Assembly (NCBI RefSeq): GCF_000519305.1
Contig: NZ_JAFG01000006.1
Coordinates: forward strand, 421,209 to 485,208
DNA: 64,000 bases
Origin: Mesorhizobium ciceri WSM4083
Lineage (GTDB): Bacteria; Pseudomonadota; Alphaproteobacteria; Rhizobiales; Rhizobiaceae
Reading direction: 5' to 3'
The notes below the pieces were generated by a model, which was given only the letters and a program-made list of their open reading frames with translations, did not search any database and was not told the DNA's origin. Positions 19,498-27,098 of this stretch are shown in pieces. Numbering within the stretch: position 1 is the stretch's first letter; the number at the start of each line of letters is the position of its first letter. Position numbers and translations under genes: made by a program.

Positions 19498-19794
19498 ATG
19501 CTGTTTGCTGTGATTTGCAAGGACAAGCCCGGAAGCCTGCAGGTGCGCCTCGACACGCGGCCCGAGCATATCGCCTTTCTCGAAGGGTTGAACGGCGACA
19601 AGAAGCTGGCATTCGCCGGTCCGTTCCTTGACACCGAAGGCAAGCCCAATGGCAGCCTCGTGGTCGTCGAAGCGCCCGACCTGGCAGGTGCGCAGGCTCT
19701 GTCGGCGGCCGACCCCTACGCCAAGGCCGGGCTGTTCGAAAGCGTCGAAATCCGCCCGTGGAACTGGACGTTCAACAAGCCGGCGGCTAGTTAA
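19498..19794 (+). CDS. YciI-family protein
   Basis: A 98-residue small alpha-beta protein. The N-terminus MLFAVICKDKPGSLQVRLDTRP and the later His in EHIAFLEGL fit the YciI fold, whose His-Asp pair may be catalytic; the function is unknown. A GGAG precedes the ATG. It sits 33 bp after gpsA in the same run. Confidence 0.87.
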   Translation: MLFAVICKDKPGSLQVRLDTRPEHIAFLEGLNGDKKLAFAGPFLDTEGKPNGSLVVVEAPDLAGAQALSAADPYAKAGLFESVEIRPWNWTFNKPAAS

Positions 19795-19832
19795 ATCCCG
19801 GTCGCCCGCGCGACTCCAAGGAGGAGAAAGAC

Positions 19833-20258
19833 ATGAACTACTGGCTGTTCAAATCCGAGCCATTCAAGTTCTCCTTCGAGATGCTGAAGGCCAAGGGCAA
19901 GGCCGGCACGCAATGGGACGGCGTGCGCAACTACGCCGCGCGCAACAACATGAAGGCGATGCAGATCGGCGATCTCGGCTTCTTCTACCATTCCAACGAA
20001 GGGCTGAACGTCGTCGGCATCGCTGAAGTCTGCGCGCTTGCCCATCCCGACACCACCTCGGACGATCCGCGCTGGGAATGCGTCGACATCCGCGCCGTAA
20101 GGGATGTGCCGAACCCGCCGACGCTGGAGCAGGTCAAGGCCAATCCGAAGCTTGCCGACATGGCGCTGGTGCGGCTGGGCCGGCTTTCCGTGCAGCCGGT
20201 GACGACGGCCGAGTGGAAGGAAGTCTGCCGCATGGGCGGCTTGACGCCGGCTCCGTGA
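19833..20258 (+). CDS. EVE-domain protein
   Basis: A 141-residue single-domain EVE protein (PUA-like fold), beginning MNYWLFKSEPFKFS. The conserved W-D-G-V-R-N-Y-A-A-R-N motif is at residues 29-39, followed by GDLGFFYHSNE. The domain is thought to bind modified bases in nucleic acids. It starts with a clear AAGGAGGAG and overlaps the methyltransferase gene by four bases (GTGA). Confidence 0.93.
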   Translation: MNYWLFKSEPFKFSFEMLKAKGKAGTQWDGVRNYAARNNMKAMQIGDLGFFYHSNEGLNVVGIAEVCALAHPDTTSDDPRWECVDIRAVRDVPNPPTLEQVKANPKLADMALVRLGRLSVQPVTTAEWKEVCRMGGLTPAP

Positions 20259-20911
20259 CGGCGCTGACGCCCAACAGCGCCAGGCAATTCATTCTTGACA
20301 ACACGGCGCTGATGGCGCCGCCGCACGTGCCGGAGATCCTGCTTCATCTTGCCGACGAAGCGCATGATTTGTGGCAGCGGACCGAGGATGAGCTGGTCGA
20401 GATCGGCCTGCCGCCGCCTTTCTGGGCCTTTGCCTGGGCCGGCGGCCAGGGCCTTGCCCGCTATGTCCTGGACAATCCCGGCACGGTGCGGGGCAAGCGC
20501 GTGCTCGACTTCGCTTCCGGCTCCGGTCTTGTCGCCATCGCCGCCGCCAAGGCAGGTGCCGCCAAGGTGATCGCAACCGACATCGATCCGTTCTGTGCCA
20601 CCGCGATCCGGCTCAACAGCGAGATCAACGGTGTCGGGACCGAATTCCTCGGCACGGATTGCATCGGCACCGATGCAGGTTGGGACGTGGTCCTGGCCGG
20701 TGATGTTTTCTACGACAAATCTTTCGCGGACCGGCTGATGCCATGGTTCGCAACGCTGAAGGCGCGCGGCGCCGAAATCCTCGTCGGCGATCCCGGACGG
20801 TCGTATCTGCCGAAGGCAGGGCTGGAGCCGCTTTCTGTGTATGAAGTGGCCGTCACGCGGGCGCTGGAGGATGCGCTGGTCAAGCGCACGACGGTCTGGC
20901 GGTTCGCTTGA
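20255..20911 (+). CDS. Class I SAM methyltransferase, METTL20/ETFB-lysine type
   Basis: A 218-residue Rossmann methyltransferase. Motif I is VLDFASGSGLVAIAAAKAGA, motif II is VIATDIDPF, and LAGDVFYDKSFAD is the post-motif of family-16 methyltransferases. The layout PPPFWAFAWAGGQGLARYVLDNP fits bacterial relatives of METTL20, which methylate electron-transfer flavoprotein beta; the substrate here is inference. The start is a GTG overlapping the EVE stop; longer in-frame starts lie inside the EVE gene. Confidence 0.8.
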   Translation: MTALTPNSARQFILDNTALMAPPHVPEILLHLADEAHDLWQRTEDELVEIGLPPPFWAFAWAGGQGLARYVLDNPGTVRGKRVLDFASGSGLVAIAAAKAGAAKVIATDIDPFCATAIRLNSEINGVGTEFLGTDCIGTDAGWDVVLAGDVFYDKSFADRLMPWFATLKARGAEILVGDPGRSYLPKAGLEPLSVYEVAVTRALEDALVKRTTVWRFA

Positions 20912-20961
20912 CGCGATCGCCGAACAGGCGTTCCATCACATCCAGATCAGAGGGGGAGCTC

Positions 20962-21378
20962 ATGGATTTTTCAGCAGTGAACTGGCTGGCGGTGGTCGCC
21001 GCCGCGATCGTCGCATGGCTGTTCGGCGCCGCCTGGTACATGGGCCTGAGCAAGGCGTGGCTGAAGGCCGCCAAGCTCGATCCGGCGACGATGAAGAAAT
21101 CGCCGCTGCCCTTTGTCATCAGCTTCATCGCCGAACTGGTCATGGCCACCATCATGGCCCTGGTCGTCGGCGCGATGACCGGCGGCGAGCCGACATGGAT
21201 TGCCGGACTTGTCTTCGGCTTCGTGCTCTGGCTGGGTTTCGTCGCCACGACGCTCTCGGTCAACCATCGCTACGAGAATTTCGGCTGGGACCTGACCCTC
21301 ATCGACGGCGGCCACTGGCTCGGCGTGCTGCTGATCATCGGCGCCGTGATCGGCTGGTTCGGCGCTGCGGCAAGCTGA
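20962..21378 (+). CDS. DUF1761 membrane protein
   Basis: A 138-residue protein with about four membrane helices. It begins MDFSAVNWLAVVAAAIVAWLFGAAWY and contains GLSKAWLKAAK and ATTLSVNHRYENFGW, matching the DUF1761 pattern. Function unknown. The start follows GAGGGGGAGCTC. Its stop lies five bases before the left arm of an inverted octamer array. Confidence 0.87.
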   Translation: MDFSAVNWLAVVAAAIVAWLFGAAWYMGLSKAWLKAAKLDPATMKKSPLPFVISFIAELVMATIMALVVGAMTGGEPTWIAGLVFGFVLWLGFVATTLSVNHRYENFGWDLTLIDGGHWLGVLLIIGAVIGWFGAAAS

Positions 21379-21383
21379 ATCAA

Positions 21384-21507
21384 GGGCAGTAGGGCAGTAA
21401 GGCAGTAGGGGAATAAGGGGCAGACGGCACCGACGCCTATCCCTACTGCCCTACTGCCCTACTGCCCTACTGCCCTACTGCCCTACTGCCCTACTGCCCT
21501 ACTGCCC
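21384..21507. repeat. Inverted array of 8-bp units at a convergent junction (locus 1)
   Basis: The left arm (21384-21420) holds GGGCAGTA, GGGCAGTA, AGGCAGTA, GGGGAATA and AGGGG. A 20-base spacer follows. The right arm (21441-21504) is eight perfect CCCTACTG units plus CCC. On RNA of either strand the arms can pair into a long hairpin. The right arm, read on the minus strand, is G3 runs separated by five bases. The TAG stop of the LysR gene is inside the last unit. Confidence 0.95.
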
Positions 21508-22434
21508 TTTATCCGTGGTCCGCGTCTTGGCGACTTCCTCGAGCATCCATTCGCGAAAGGCGACGATGCGCGGATCGTCGCCGGTATTTTCGGGATAGAC
21601 CAGGAAATAGGCGAACTCGGGCGCCACCCGCAGGCCGAGTTCGAAAGGCTGCACCAGCCTGCCCTGGGAAAGGTCGTTCGCCACCATGGCAAAATCGGCG
21701 AGCGCAACGGCATTGCCGTCGAGCGCTGCCTGGACGGCATCCGTGGAATTTCCGAACACGACGGTCCGGCTGTCGTCGAAATCAGTGATGCCGGCCGCCG
21801 CCATCCACATCCGCCAGTTCGGCCACGTCACGCCTTGCCGCGACCATTCGATATGCGCAAGCGTGTGGTTGAAGAGGTCGCGCGGCTCGCGCAGCGGCGG
21901 ACCGGACGTCAAGAGGCTCGGGCTGCACACCGGAATGAGGATGTTGTCGAACAGCCGGTGGGTGCGAAGACCCGGATATTTGCCGGCGCCAAAACGGATG
22001 CCGACATCGATGTCATCGAGTTCGAAATCCCGCACTTCATAGGCAATGTCGAATCGCAATTCGATGTCGGGGTGATGCTTGCGAAAATCGTCGACGCGTC
22101 GCATCAGCCATTTTGACGCGAACTGCGCGTCGAGGGTTACCTTCAAAAGGGCGGTGCCGCGCGTCAGCTTTTGCGCCCGCGAAACAGCCCGGCCCAGCAG
22201 GTCGAGCGCGTCGGCCGAGGCGTCGAACAGCACCGTCCCCGCCTCGGTGAGCCGGATGGTGCGGCTGGTGCGTGTGAACAGCACCAGCCCGAGCTGATCC
22301 TCGATTTCCTTGATCTGATGGCTGACGGCGGCCGGCGTCAAGCCGAGCTCGTCGGCGGCACGGGTGAAATTAAGGTGCCGGGCCGCTGCTTCCAGTGTCC
22401 TCAAGGCACGAGTCCCGGGCAGAAGACGAGCCAT
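21499..22434 (-). CDS. LysR-family transcriptional regulator (GcvA-like)
   Basis: A 311-residue regulator. The N-terminal winged helix reads ALRTLEAAARHLNFTRAADELGLTPAAVSHQIKEIEDQLG, followed by the substrate-binding domain with LKVTLDAQFASKWLMRRVDDF, close to the GcvA/AmpR branch. The last two residues and the TAG come from the octamer array. It is divergent from the DUF1127 gene (130-bp gap), which is a likely target. The ligand is unknown. Confidence 0.92.
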   Translation of the reverse strand: MARLLPGTRALRTLEAAARHLNFTRAADELGLTPAAVSHQIKEIEDQLGLVLFTRTSRTIRLTEAGTVLFDASADALDLLGRAVSRAQKLTRGTALLKVTLDAQFASKWLMRRVDDFRKHHPDIELRFDIAYEVRDFELDDIDVGIRFGAGKYPGLRTHRLFDNILIPVCSPSLLTSGPPLREPRDLFNHTLAHIEWSRQGVTWPNWRMWMAAAGITDFDDSRTVVFGNSTDAVQAALDGNAVALADFAMVANDLSQGRLVQPFELGLRVAPEFAYFLVYPENTGDDPRIVAFREWMLEEVAKTRTTDKGQ

Positions 22435-22451
22435 CCTATCCTCAAATAAAA

Positions 22452-22530
22452 CTTGATGATCCAGAGAAAACTACTCGTTTCTCGTAGGGATTTCAATCTG
22501 GCATCATCCATCCATCGAAACATCATCAAG
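22452..22530. promoter_or_regulatory. Inverted CTTGATGAT / ATCATCAAG pair between LysR and DUF1127 genes
   Basis: CTTGATGAT at 22452-22460 and its exact complement ATCATCAAG at 22522-22530 bracket the divergent promoter region, about 70 bp apart. LysR proteins often bind two sites at such spacing, but the usual T-N11-A half sites were not clearly seen, so this is only a candidate. Confidence 0.25.
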
Positions 22531-22564
22531 CCGGATTTGATATCCGGGGAGAACGGAGCACACC

Positions 22565-22831
22565 ATGTCCATCATCGTTTTGAATTCGTCGACACCCCGT
22601 CCAAACTGGCTGGCCGAAACCCTCGACTGGCTGCGTCACGCCCGGGTCGCGATACGCCTCGCCCGCCGCGATAGTGACTACCAGAACGTCGAGGATCTCT
22701 CCGACCGCCAACTGCGCGATATCGGCGGCGAGCGCCGTGACGTCGCTCGCGCAATGGACAGAGAACTTGGCCGGCTGGGCCTGCTCGACATCGGCTGGCA
22801 GAAACCTGGTCGTAAGGGAATAGGGGAATAG
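22565..22831 (+). CDS. DUF1127 small protein
   Basis: An 88-residue basic protein. The C-terminal part (NVEDLSDRQLRDIGGERRDVARAMD) is a DUF1127 domain, short Arg-rich modules common in Rhizobiales; some bind RNA or affect phosphate and stress responses. The N-terminal half is a basic helix. GGGGAGAACGGAG precedes the ATG. The last residues G-I-G-E and the TAG stop are read from GGGAATAG repeat units, so the natural C-terminus has been replaced or extended by the array. Confidence 0.85.
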   Translation: MSIIVLNSSTPRPNWLAETLDWLRHARVAIRLARRDSDYQNVEDLSDRQLRDIGGERRDVARAMDRELGRLGLLDIGWQKPGRKGIGE

Positions 22832-22945
22832 GGGAATAGGGGAATAGGGGAATAGGGGAATAGAAAAATTAAGGGTGCGCCGAGCTTGTCCCTACTCCCC
22901 TACTCCCCTACTCCCCTACTCCCCTACTATCTTACTATCTTACCA
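22816..22945. repeat. Inverted array of 8-bp units at a convergent junction (locus 2)
   Basis: The left arm (22816-22863) is six perfect GGGAATAG units. A 26-base spacer follows. The right arm (22890-22945) is four CCCTACTC units, then CCCTACTA, TCTTACTA and TCTTACCA. Left and right units are complementary except one position per unit. Both neighbouring genes end inside the array: the DUF1127 TAG at 22829-22831 and the L,D-transpeptidase TAG at 22935-22937. The unit GGGGAATA also occurs once in locus 1. Confidence 0.95.
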
Positions 22946-23531
22946 CCCTCACCACCGTCCGGTCCGACAGCAGCGGCAGCAGTCGCGCCATGGTTTGCGC
23001 CGTGACGGCCACACAGCCTTGCGTCGGCGTGAAGCCGGGGCGCGCCAGATGGAAGAAGATGGCGCTGCCGCGCCCGCGCCGGCGTGGCGCCAGGTTCCAG
23101 TCGAGCACCAGGCAGGCGTCATAGAGCCGGTCGTCGCGCCGCATGCGTTCGTGGCTGGCGCCATAGGGGATCTTGACCGGCCTGTTGTAATTGCGGTCGT
23201 CGGGCACTTCGCACCAGCCCAGATCAGGTCCGATCGGCGTCATCGCCAGACGGGTCTTGCGGCCACTGGAGAACTGGTCTCCCCGGAAATATCCTGACAG
23301 GATCCGCATCGAGGCCAGCGGCGTGGCGCCGTCGCCTTCGCGCTTGCCGGCCGAGATGCCTCCGCGCCCCAACGCACAGGCAAACACCGTTTTTCCGGCC
23401 TGCAGCAGGCCCTGGCTTGGATGCCCAGGCCTCGCCCGCACGGTCAGCACACGCAGCCCTTTTCGCAAAATTGCGCCGGCTGCATTGCGATCGTGTTTTT
23501 TCTTGTATGATCGTGCCACGGAACAAATCAC
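22935..23531 (-). CDS. L,D-transpeptidase (YkuD) family protein
   Basis: A protein of up to 198 residues. The catalytic motif is I-F-F-H-L-A-R-P-G-F-T-P-T-Q-G-C-V-A: a His, then eleven residues on, the nucleophile Cys, in the form seen in short rhizobial YkuD proteins. It should cross-link peptidoglycan or attach proteins to it, but no clear signal peptide is seen. The start is uncertain: the longest frame opens with GTG, and a TTG at 23468 is possible. The last two residues and the TAG come from degenerate octamer units. Confidence 0.82.
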   Translation of the reverse strand: MICSVARSYKKKHDRNAAGAILRKGLRVLTVRARPGHPSQGLLQAGKTVFACALGRGGISAGKREGDGATPLASMRILSGYFRGDQFSSGRKTRLAMTPIGPDLGWCEVPDDRNYNRPVKIPYGASHERMRRDDRLYDACLVLDWNLAPRRRGRGSAIFFHLARPGFTPTQGCVAVTAQTMARLLPLLSDRTVVRVVR

Positions 23532-23615
23532 TGTGAACGGCTGTTGCGCCGGTCAGCTTCCGCATAAACAGGCAGCGGTCAACTGAATTTTCTTTTCAAA
23601 ACAACGGATTGATCC

Positions 23616-24299
23616 ATGACTTCACGCACCATACTGATCGTCGACGACGATGACGACCTGCGCGGCACACTGGTCGAGCAATTATCCCTTTACGAGGAAT
23701 TCGACGTGCTGCAGGAATCGACTGCGGCAAAAGGTGTCGCCGCAGCGCGCGGCGGCCTCATCGATCTGCTCATCATGGACGTCGGGCTGCCCGACATGGA
23801 TGGCCGCGAAGCGGTGAAGATCCTGCGCAAGGGCGGCTACAAGGCGCCCATCATCATGCTGACCGGCCACGACACCGATTCGGATACGATTCTTGGCCTC
23901 GAGGCCGGCGCCAACGACTATGTGACGAAGCCGTTCCGCTTCGCCGTGCTGCTGGCACGCATTCGGGCGCAGTTGCGCCAGCATGAGCAGAGCGAGGACG
24001 CCACCTTCTCGGTCGGGCCCTATACTTTCAAGCCCAGCCAGAAACTGCTGCTCGACCCGCGCGGCGGCAAGGTGCGGCTGACGGAGAAGGAAGCCTCGAT
24101 CATCAAATATCTCTATCGCGCCGACCAGAAGGTGGTGACGCGCGACGTGCTGCTCGAGGAGGTGTGGGGCTACAATTCCGGCGTCACCACGCACACGCTG
24201 GAAACCCATGTCTACCGGCTGCGCCAGAAGATCGAGCGCGATCCTTCCAATGCGGAAATTCTTGTGACAGAAAGCGGCGGCTACAAGCTGGTTCCTTAA
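23616..24299 (+). CDS. OmpR/PhoB-type response regulator, possibly CenR-like
   Basis: A 227-residue regulator. The receiver domain has D-D-D-D near residue 10, the phospho-acceptor Asp in LLIMDVGLPDMDG and the Lys in NDYVTKPFRF. The C-terminal winged helix includes LTEKEASIIKYLYRA and THTLETHVYRLRQKIE. No kinase gene is adjacent. The sequence and orphan state resemble the CenR/OtpR regulators of envelope integrity in alphaproteobacteria, and the L,D-transpeptidase upstream would fit; this is from memory, with modest certainty. Confidence 0.9.
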   Translation: MTSRTILIVDDDDDLRGTLVEQLSLYEEFDVLQESTAAKGVAAARGGLIDLLIMDVGLPDMDGREAVKILRKGGYKAPIIMLTGHDTDSDTILGLEAGANDYVTKPFRFAVLLARIRAQLRQHEQSEDATFSVGPYTFKPSQKLLLDPRGGKVRLTEKEASIIKYLYRADQKVVTRDVLLEEVWGYNSGVTTHTLETHVYRLRQKIERDPSNAEILVTESGGYKLVP

Positions 24300-24419
24300 A
24301 CATTTCATTATCCAATGAGCGGTCGGGCGGGGCCGCTTTCGGGTACGATCCAGTTGGAGGGTGGTTTGGATCGAACTCGCAGAGGAGGAGTCGGACTGTC
24401 GGTTCGGGGACATAGCTAG

Positions 24420-24875
24420 ATGGCGCTGGATGACGACATCCGCGTCCTGTCCGCCGTGAGGCTCTTCGAGGGCTTCACGCAGGAACAATTGCGCCTGCTC
24501 GCCTTTGGCGCCGAGAACACCAGGCTGATTGCCAACCACAAGCTTTACCGCGAGGACGACGAGGCCGATTCCGCCTATATCGTCGTCAGCGGGCGCATCG
24601 TGCTCTACCGGGAGCAGGGTGGTGAACGCATCCCGATTGGCACGGCAGGCCCCGGCACGATCCTGAGCGAACTGGCATTGATCGCCGACACCAACCGGTT
24701 GACCAGCGCCTCGGCCGAGATCGATTCGGAAGTGATGCGGCTCAGCCGCAAGATGTTCCGCCGCATCCTGGAGGAATATCCCGAGATCGCGGTCAAGCTC
24801 CACCAGCGCATCTCGGAGGAATTTCAGGCGATGATCCGCCGCATCGAGGAACTGGCGCCGCGCTTCTCCGGCTGA
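24420..24875 (+). CDS. Cyclic-nucleotide-binding-domain protein without DNA-binding domain
   Basis: A 151-residue protein consisting of a cNMP-binding beta-roll (AYIVVSGRIVLYREQGGERIPIGTAGPGTILSELALIAD) and a C-terminal helix. The region that would hold the phosphate-binding cassette reads GTILSELALIADTNRLTSA and lacks the usual R-S-A. No helix-turn-helix follows, so it is not a Crp-type transcription factor by itself. It lies 120 bp downstream of the OmpR-type regulator. Role unknown. Confidence 0.85.
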   Translation: MALDDDIRVLSAVRLFEGFTQEQLRLLAFGAENTRLIANHKLYREDDEADSAYIVVSGRIVLYREQGGERIPIGTAGPGTILSELALIADTNRLTSASAEIDSEVMRLSRKMFRRILEEYPEIAVKLHQRISEEFQAMIRRIEELAPRFSG

Positions 24876-25032
24876 GGCAGCCCGCCTGCGAAGCTGCTGG
24901 CTTCGCCGCCGAAGGCAGCCCGGATCCAGGGGCAAGGCTCCGTTGACAGGCAAGAGGTGAAATCCTAAAGCACCTCGAAGGCGGCCGGCGCAGCAGGCGC
25001 CATCACCACCAGGCTCCTGGGGGGAGCTAGCC

Positions 25033-26115
25033 ATGCCATCAGGGCAGTACGAGACGATTATCTTGTATTCCCGCAATGACGCGTTCGGCGACGGACTGAT
25101 CCGGATTCCGGCTTTGCGCGCCGCCAGAACGGCATTCCCCGATAGTTTCATCGTCTACGGAACCACCCGGTCGTCGTCCCTTGAACATAGCCTCAATCGC
25201 CATGCCGGCCATTTGGTCGATGCGATCAATGTGCGGACGCCCCTGGCGCGCCTGATCGCCGGTCACCGCAAGGGCAAGGGGAGATTGGCCGTTGTCGATT
25301 TCCGCATCTCGGCGCGTTGGCTGCTTCAAGCCTCGGCATCACTGCTCGGCCGCGGCATCGCCTATGAAGCAAACTTTCCGGCTTTCGCCCTTTCCTGGCG
25401 CCTGGGCCAAAGACCTGAAGCACGACCCGAGCACAATGCCTGGCGCTACCACCGCCTCATCGAACGTCTTGCCGGCAAGCGGCTGCCTTTCGATCATCGG
25501 CTGGAGCCTGGCCCGGCCGCACGAGCGGCGGCCAGGAGCCTTGCGGACGGCAAGCATGCTCCGTTGATCCTTATCGCGGCGCACGGCAGCGCCAGCAAGC
25601 GCATGTCGGCGGATCAGGTTGCAGCGATCGCCGGCAGCCTGATCGCCGACGGGGCGAACCTTCTCTATGTGAAAACCCCCGGCGATGGTCCCGATATGGC
25701 TGAACTGGCTCAGCGCGTGCCGAAGCTGCGGCTTGTCGATTCCGCCGCGATCGAAGGTGTCGATATCGGTGACATCTTGCTGGCGCTCGGCGAGTTTGCC
25801 GATCTTTACATCGGCGCCGAAGGCGGTACCGCACATCTCATGGCAACCGTGATGACGCCGATGGTTATCCTCAATGGCGGCGCCAACATGGCCCGTTGGA
25901 GGCCGCTTTCGAACTGCGTGGACGTGATCGCGACCCGCCATGCCAGCCCGACCGGCCTGGTCGCCGATGTCCCGGCGCCGACAATAATCGAAGCGGCGCT
26001 ACGGATGCTGTCGACACGCCGCCGGGACCATCCCCATCTGCCGGATCTCGCAGGCCCGTCAGCGCAGCAATTTCGCGACAACGACATGCATGACGACTTG
26101 AAGCGCGCCGTTTGA
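25033..26115 (+). CDS. Glycosyltransferase family 9 (heptosyltransferase-like)
   Basis: A 360-residue protein with the GT9 pattern. The N-terminus has YSRNDAFGDGLIRIPALRAARTAFPDS. The C-terminal half carries LILIAAHGSASKRMSADQVAAIA and YIGAEGGTAHLMATVMTPMVILNGG, equivalent to the ADP-heptose-binding G-x-D-S-G-x-x-H-x-A region, with Glu-Gly-Gly replacing Asp-Ser-Gly. It probably adds a sugar to lipopolysaccharide core or another surface glycan; donor unknown. The start has GGGGGGAGC. No other LPS genes are nearby. Confidence 0.82.
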   Translation: MPSGQYETIILYSRNDAFGDGLIRIPALRAARTAFPDSFIVYGTTRSSSLEHSLNRHAGHLVDAINVRTPLARLIAGHRKGKGRLAVVDFRISARWLLQASASLLGRGIAYEANFPAFALSWRLGQRPEARPEHNAWRYHRLIERLAGKRLPFDHRLEPGPAARAAARSLADGKHAPLILIAAHGSASKRMSADQVAAIAGSLIADGANLLYVKTPGDGPDMAELAQRVPKLRLVDSAAIEGVDIGDILLALGEFADLYIGAEGGTAHLMATVMTPMVILNGGANMARWRPLSNCVDVIATRHASPTGLVADVPAPTIIEAALRMLSTRRRDHPHLPDLAGPSAQQFRDNDMHDDLKRAV

Positions 26116-26292
26116 ATTTGAATTCATCTGGTCGCGCTTCGAAGCGTGTCGGGATTCAGGTCGGCCATTTGCAGGCCGGCCTCACCTGAACACCGACGCC
26201 ATGGTACAATGGCCGTCCACTGGCTTCGGCATAGGTCAGCACTCGTAATCTTTCGAATGGAGTTCCTCTCAGGCCTCAATGAGAATAGACAA

Positions 26293-26967
26293 ATGCCAGA
26301 GAACAACGCGTCGCGCACCAAGCATGGCGGCGAATGGACGATAGCCTGGCGCTTGGTCATACTGGCGGCGACGGCGATTAACGTCGCGATGCTCTTGGCC
26401 GCGCTGTCCATCGCGCAAATTCGTGGTCTGGACGCCTGGATCTTTTATCGAGATCCATCTGCAGCCGCCGAAGTCGGCTTCTATACGGGGTGGATTTCGT
26501 CCCTGGGTGCTTCGCTATGGATCGGCGCCGGCGCCGCGACCCTGTTTGCTGGCCTGCTCACGCACCGATGGGATTGCACGTTTCTCGGCGGCCTTACCCT
26601 GCTCCTGGGCCTCGACGACCTGTTGTTGATCTATGAGGACGTGCTGCCCATTGTAGGGATACCAGAGATCGTTCCGATGATTGCCTACGCCGCCGCTGGG
26701 TTGTTCTGGTTCTTTCGGCTGCAACGAAAGACATTCGACGGCACGATCGTCTTTGTGGCCGCAGGCTTCCTGCTCGCGCTGTCGGCATCCATCGACCAGC
26801 TCGGAGATCTGTTTCCCACCCCTGGTTCTGCGGCCGCCATCGCCGAAGACGTCGTCAAAGAGCTTGGCATCTTCCTTTGGGCGGCAGGTGCCGTTGGGTA
26901 CGCGGCGATGGTGACACGATTGGGCCGTCCGTGGGTGGATCCAGCCGGTCCCAACTCTACAGACTGA
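26293..26967 (+). CDS. Unrecognised integral membrane protein
   Basis: About 224 residues with some six hydrophobic segments: LVILAATAINVAMLLAALSI, a GWISSLGASLWIGAGAATLF segment, LLLGLDDLLLIYEDVLP, VPMIAYAAAGLFWFF, IVFVAAGFLLALSASIDQ and LGIFLWAAGAVGYAAMV. Acidic residues lie in or next to membrane segments (LDDLLLIYED; SIDQLGDLF), which is unusual and could mark a ligand or metal site. I do not recognise the family. An in-frame ATG 12 codons upstream is also possible. It follows the GT9 gene by about 180 bp. Confidence 0.65.
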   Translation: MPENNASRTKHGGEWTIAWRLVILAATAINVAMLLAALSIAQIRGLDAWIFYRDPSAAAEVGFYTGWISSLGASLWIGAGAATLFAGLLTHRWDCTFLGGLTLLLGLDDLLLIYEDVLPIVGIPEIVPMIAYAAAGLFWFFRLQRKTFDGTIVFVAAGFLLALSASIDQLGDLFPTPGSAAAIAEDVVKELGIFLWAAGAVGYAAMVTRLGRPWVDPAGPNSTD

Positions 26968-26997
26968 CTGCCGCACACGGGCATTTTCGACCAGACT

Positions 26998-27098
26998 AGA
27001 GCATTCACCGTTTCACGGAAACGGCGAGCTGCTCTAACTCTTTGTTTTGACGCAATTCTAGACGGAAAACCGCTTCACACTTTTCCTAGAATTGCTCT
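26998..27098. repeat. Composite rhizobial palindromic repeat
   Basis: Two palindromes in a row: GAGCATTCACCGTTTC with GAAACGGCGAGCTGCTC, then CAATTCTAG with CTAGAATTG enclosing ACGGAAAACCGCTTCACACTTTTC. The second half is a sequence I recognise from many rhizobial intergenic regions. It fills the gap between the membrane protein gene and the convergent xthA gene and touches the xthA stop codon. Confidence 0.7.

Noticed and set aside
21384..22945. Octamer arrays as CRISPR arrays
   Set aside because: Units are 8 bp, directly adjacent with no spacers, and no cas genes are present.
24420..24875. Crp/Fnr transcription factor
   Set aside because: Only the nucleotide-binding domain and its helix are present; no helix-turn-helix fits in 151 residues.
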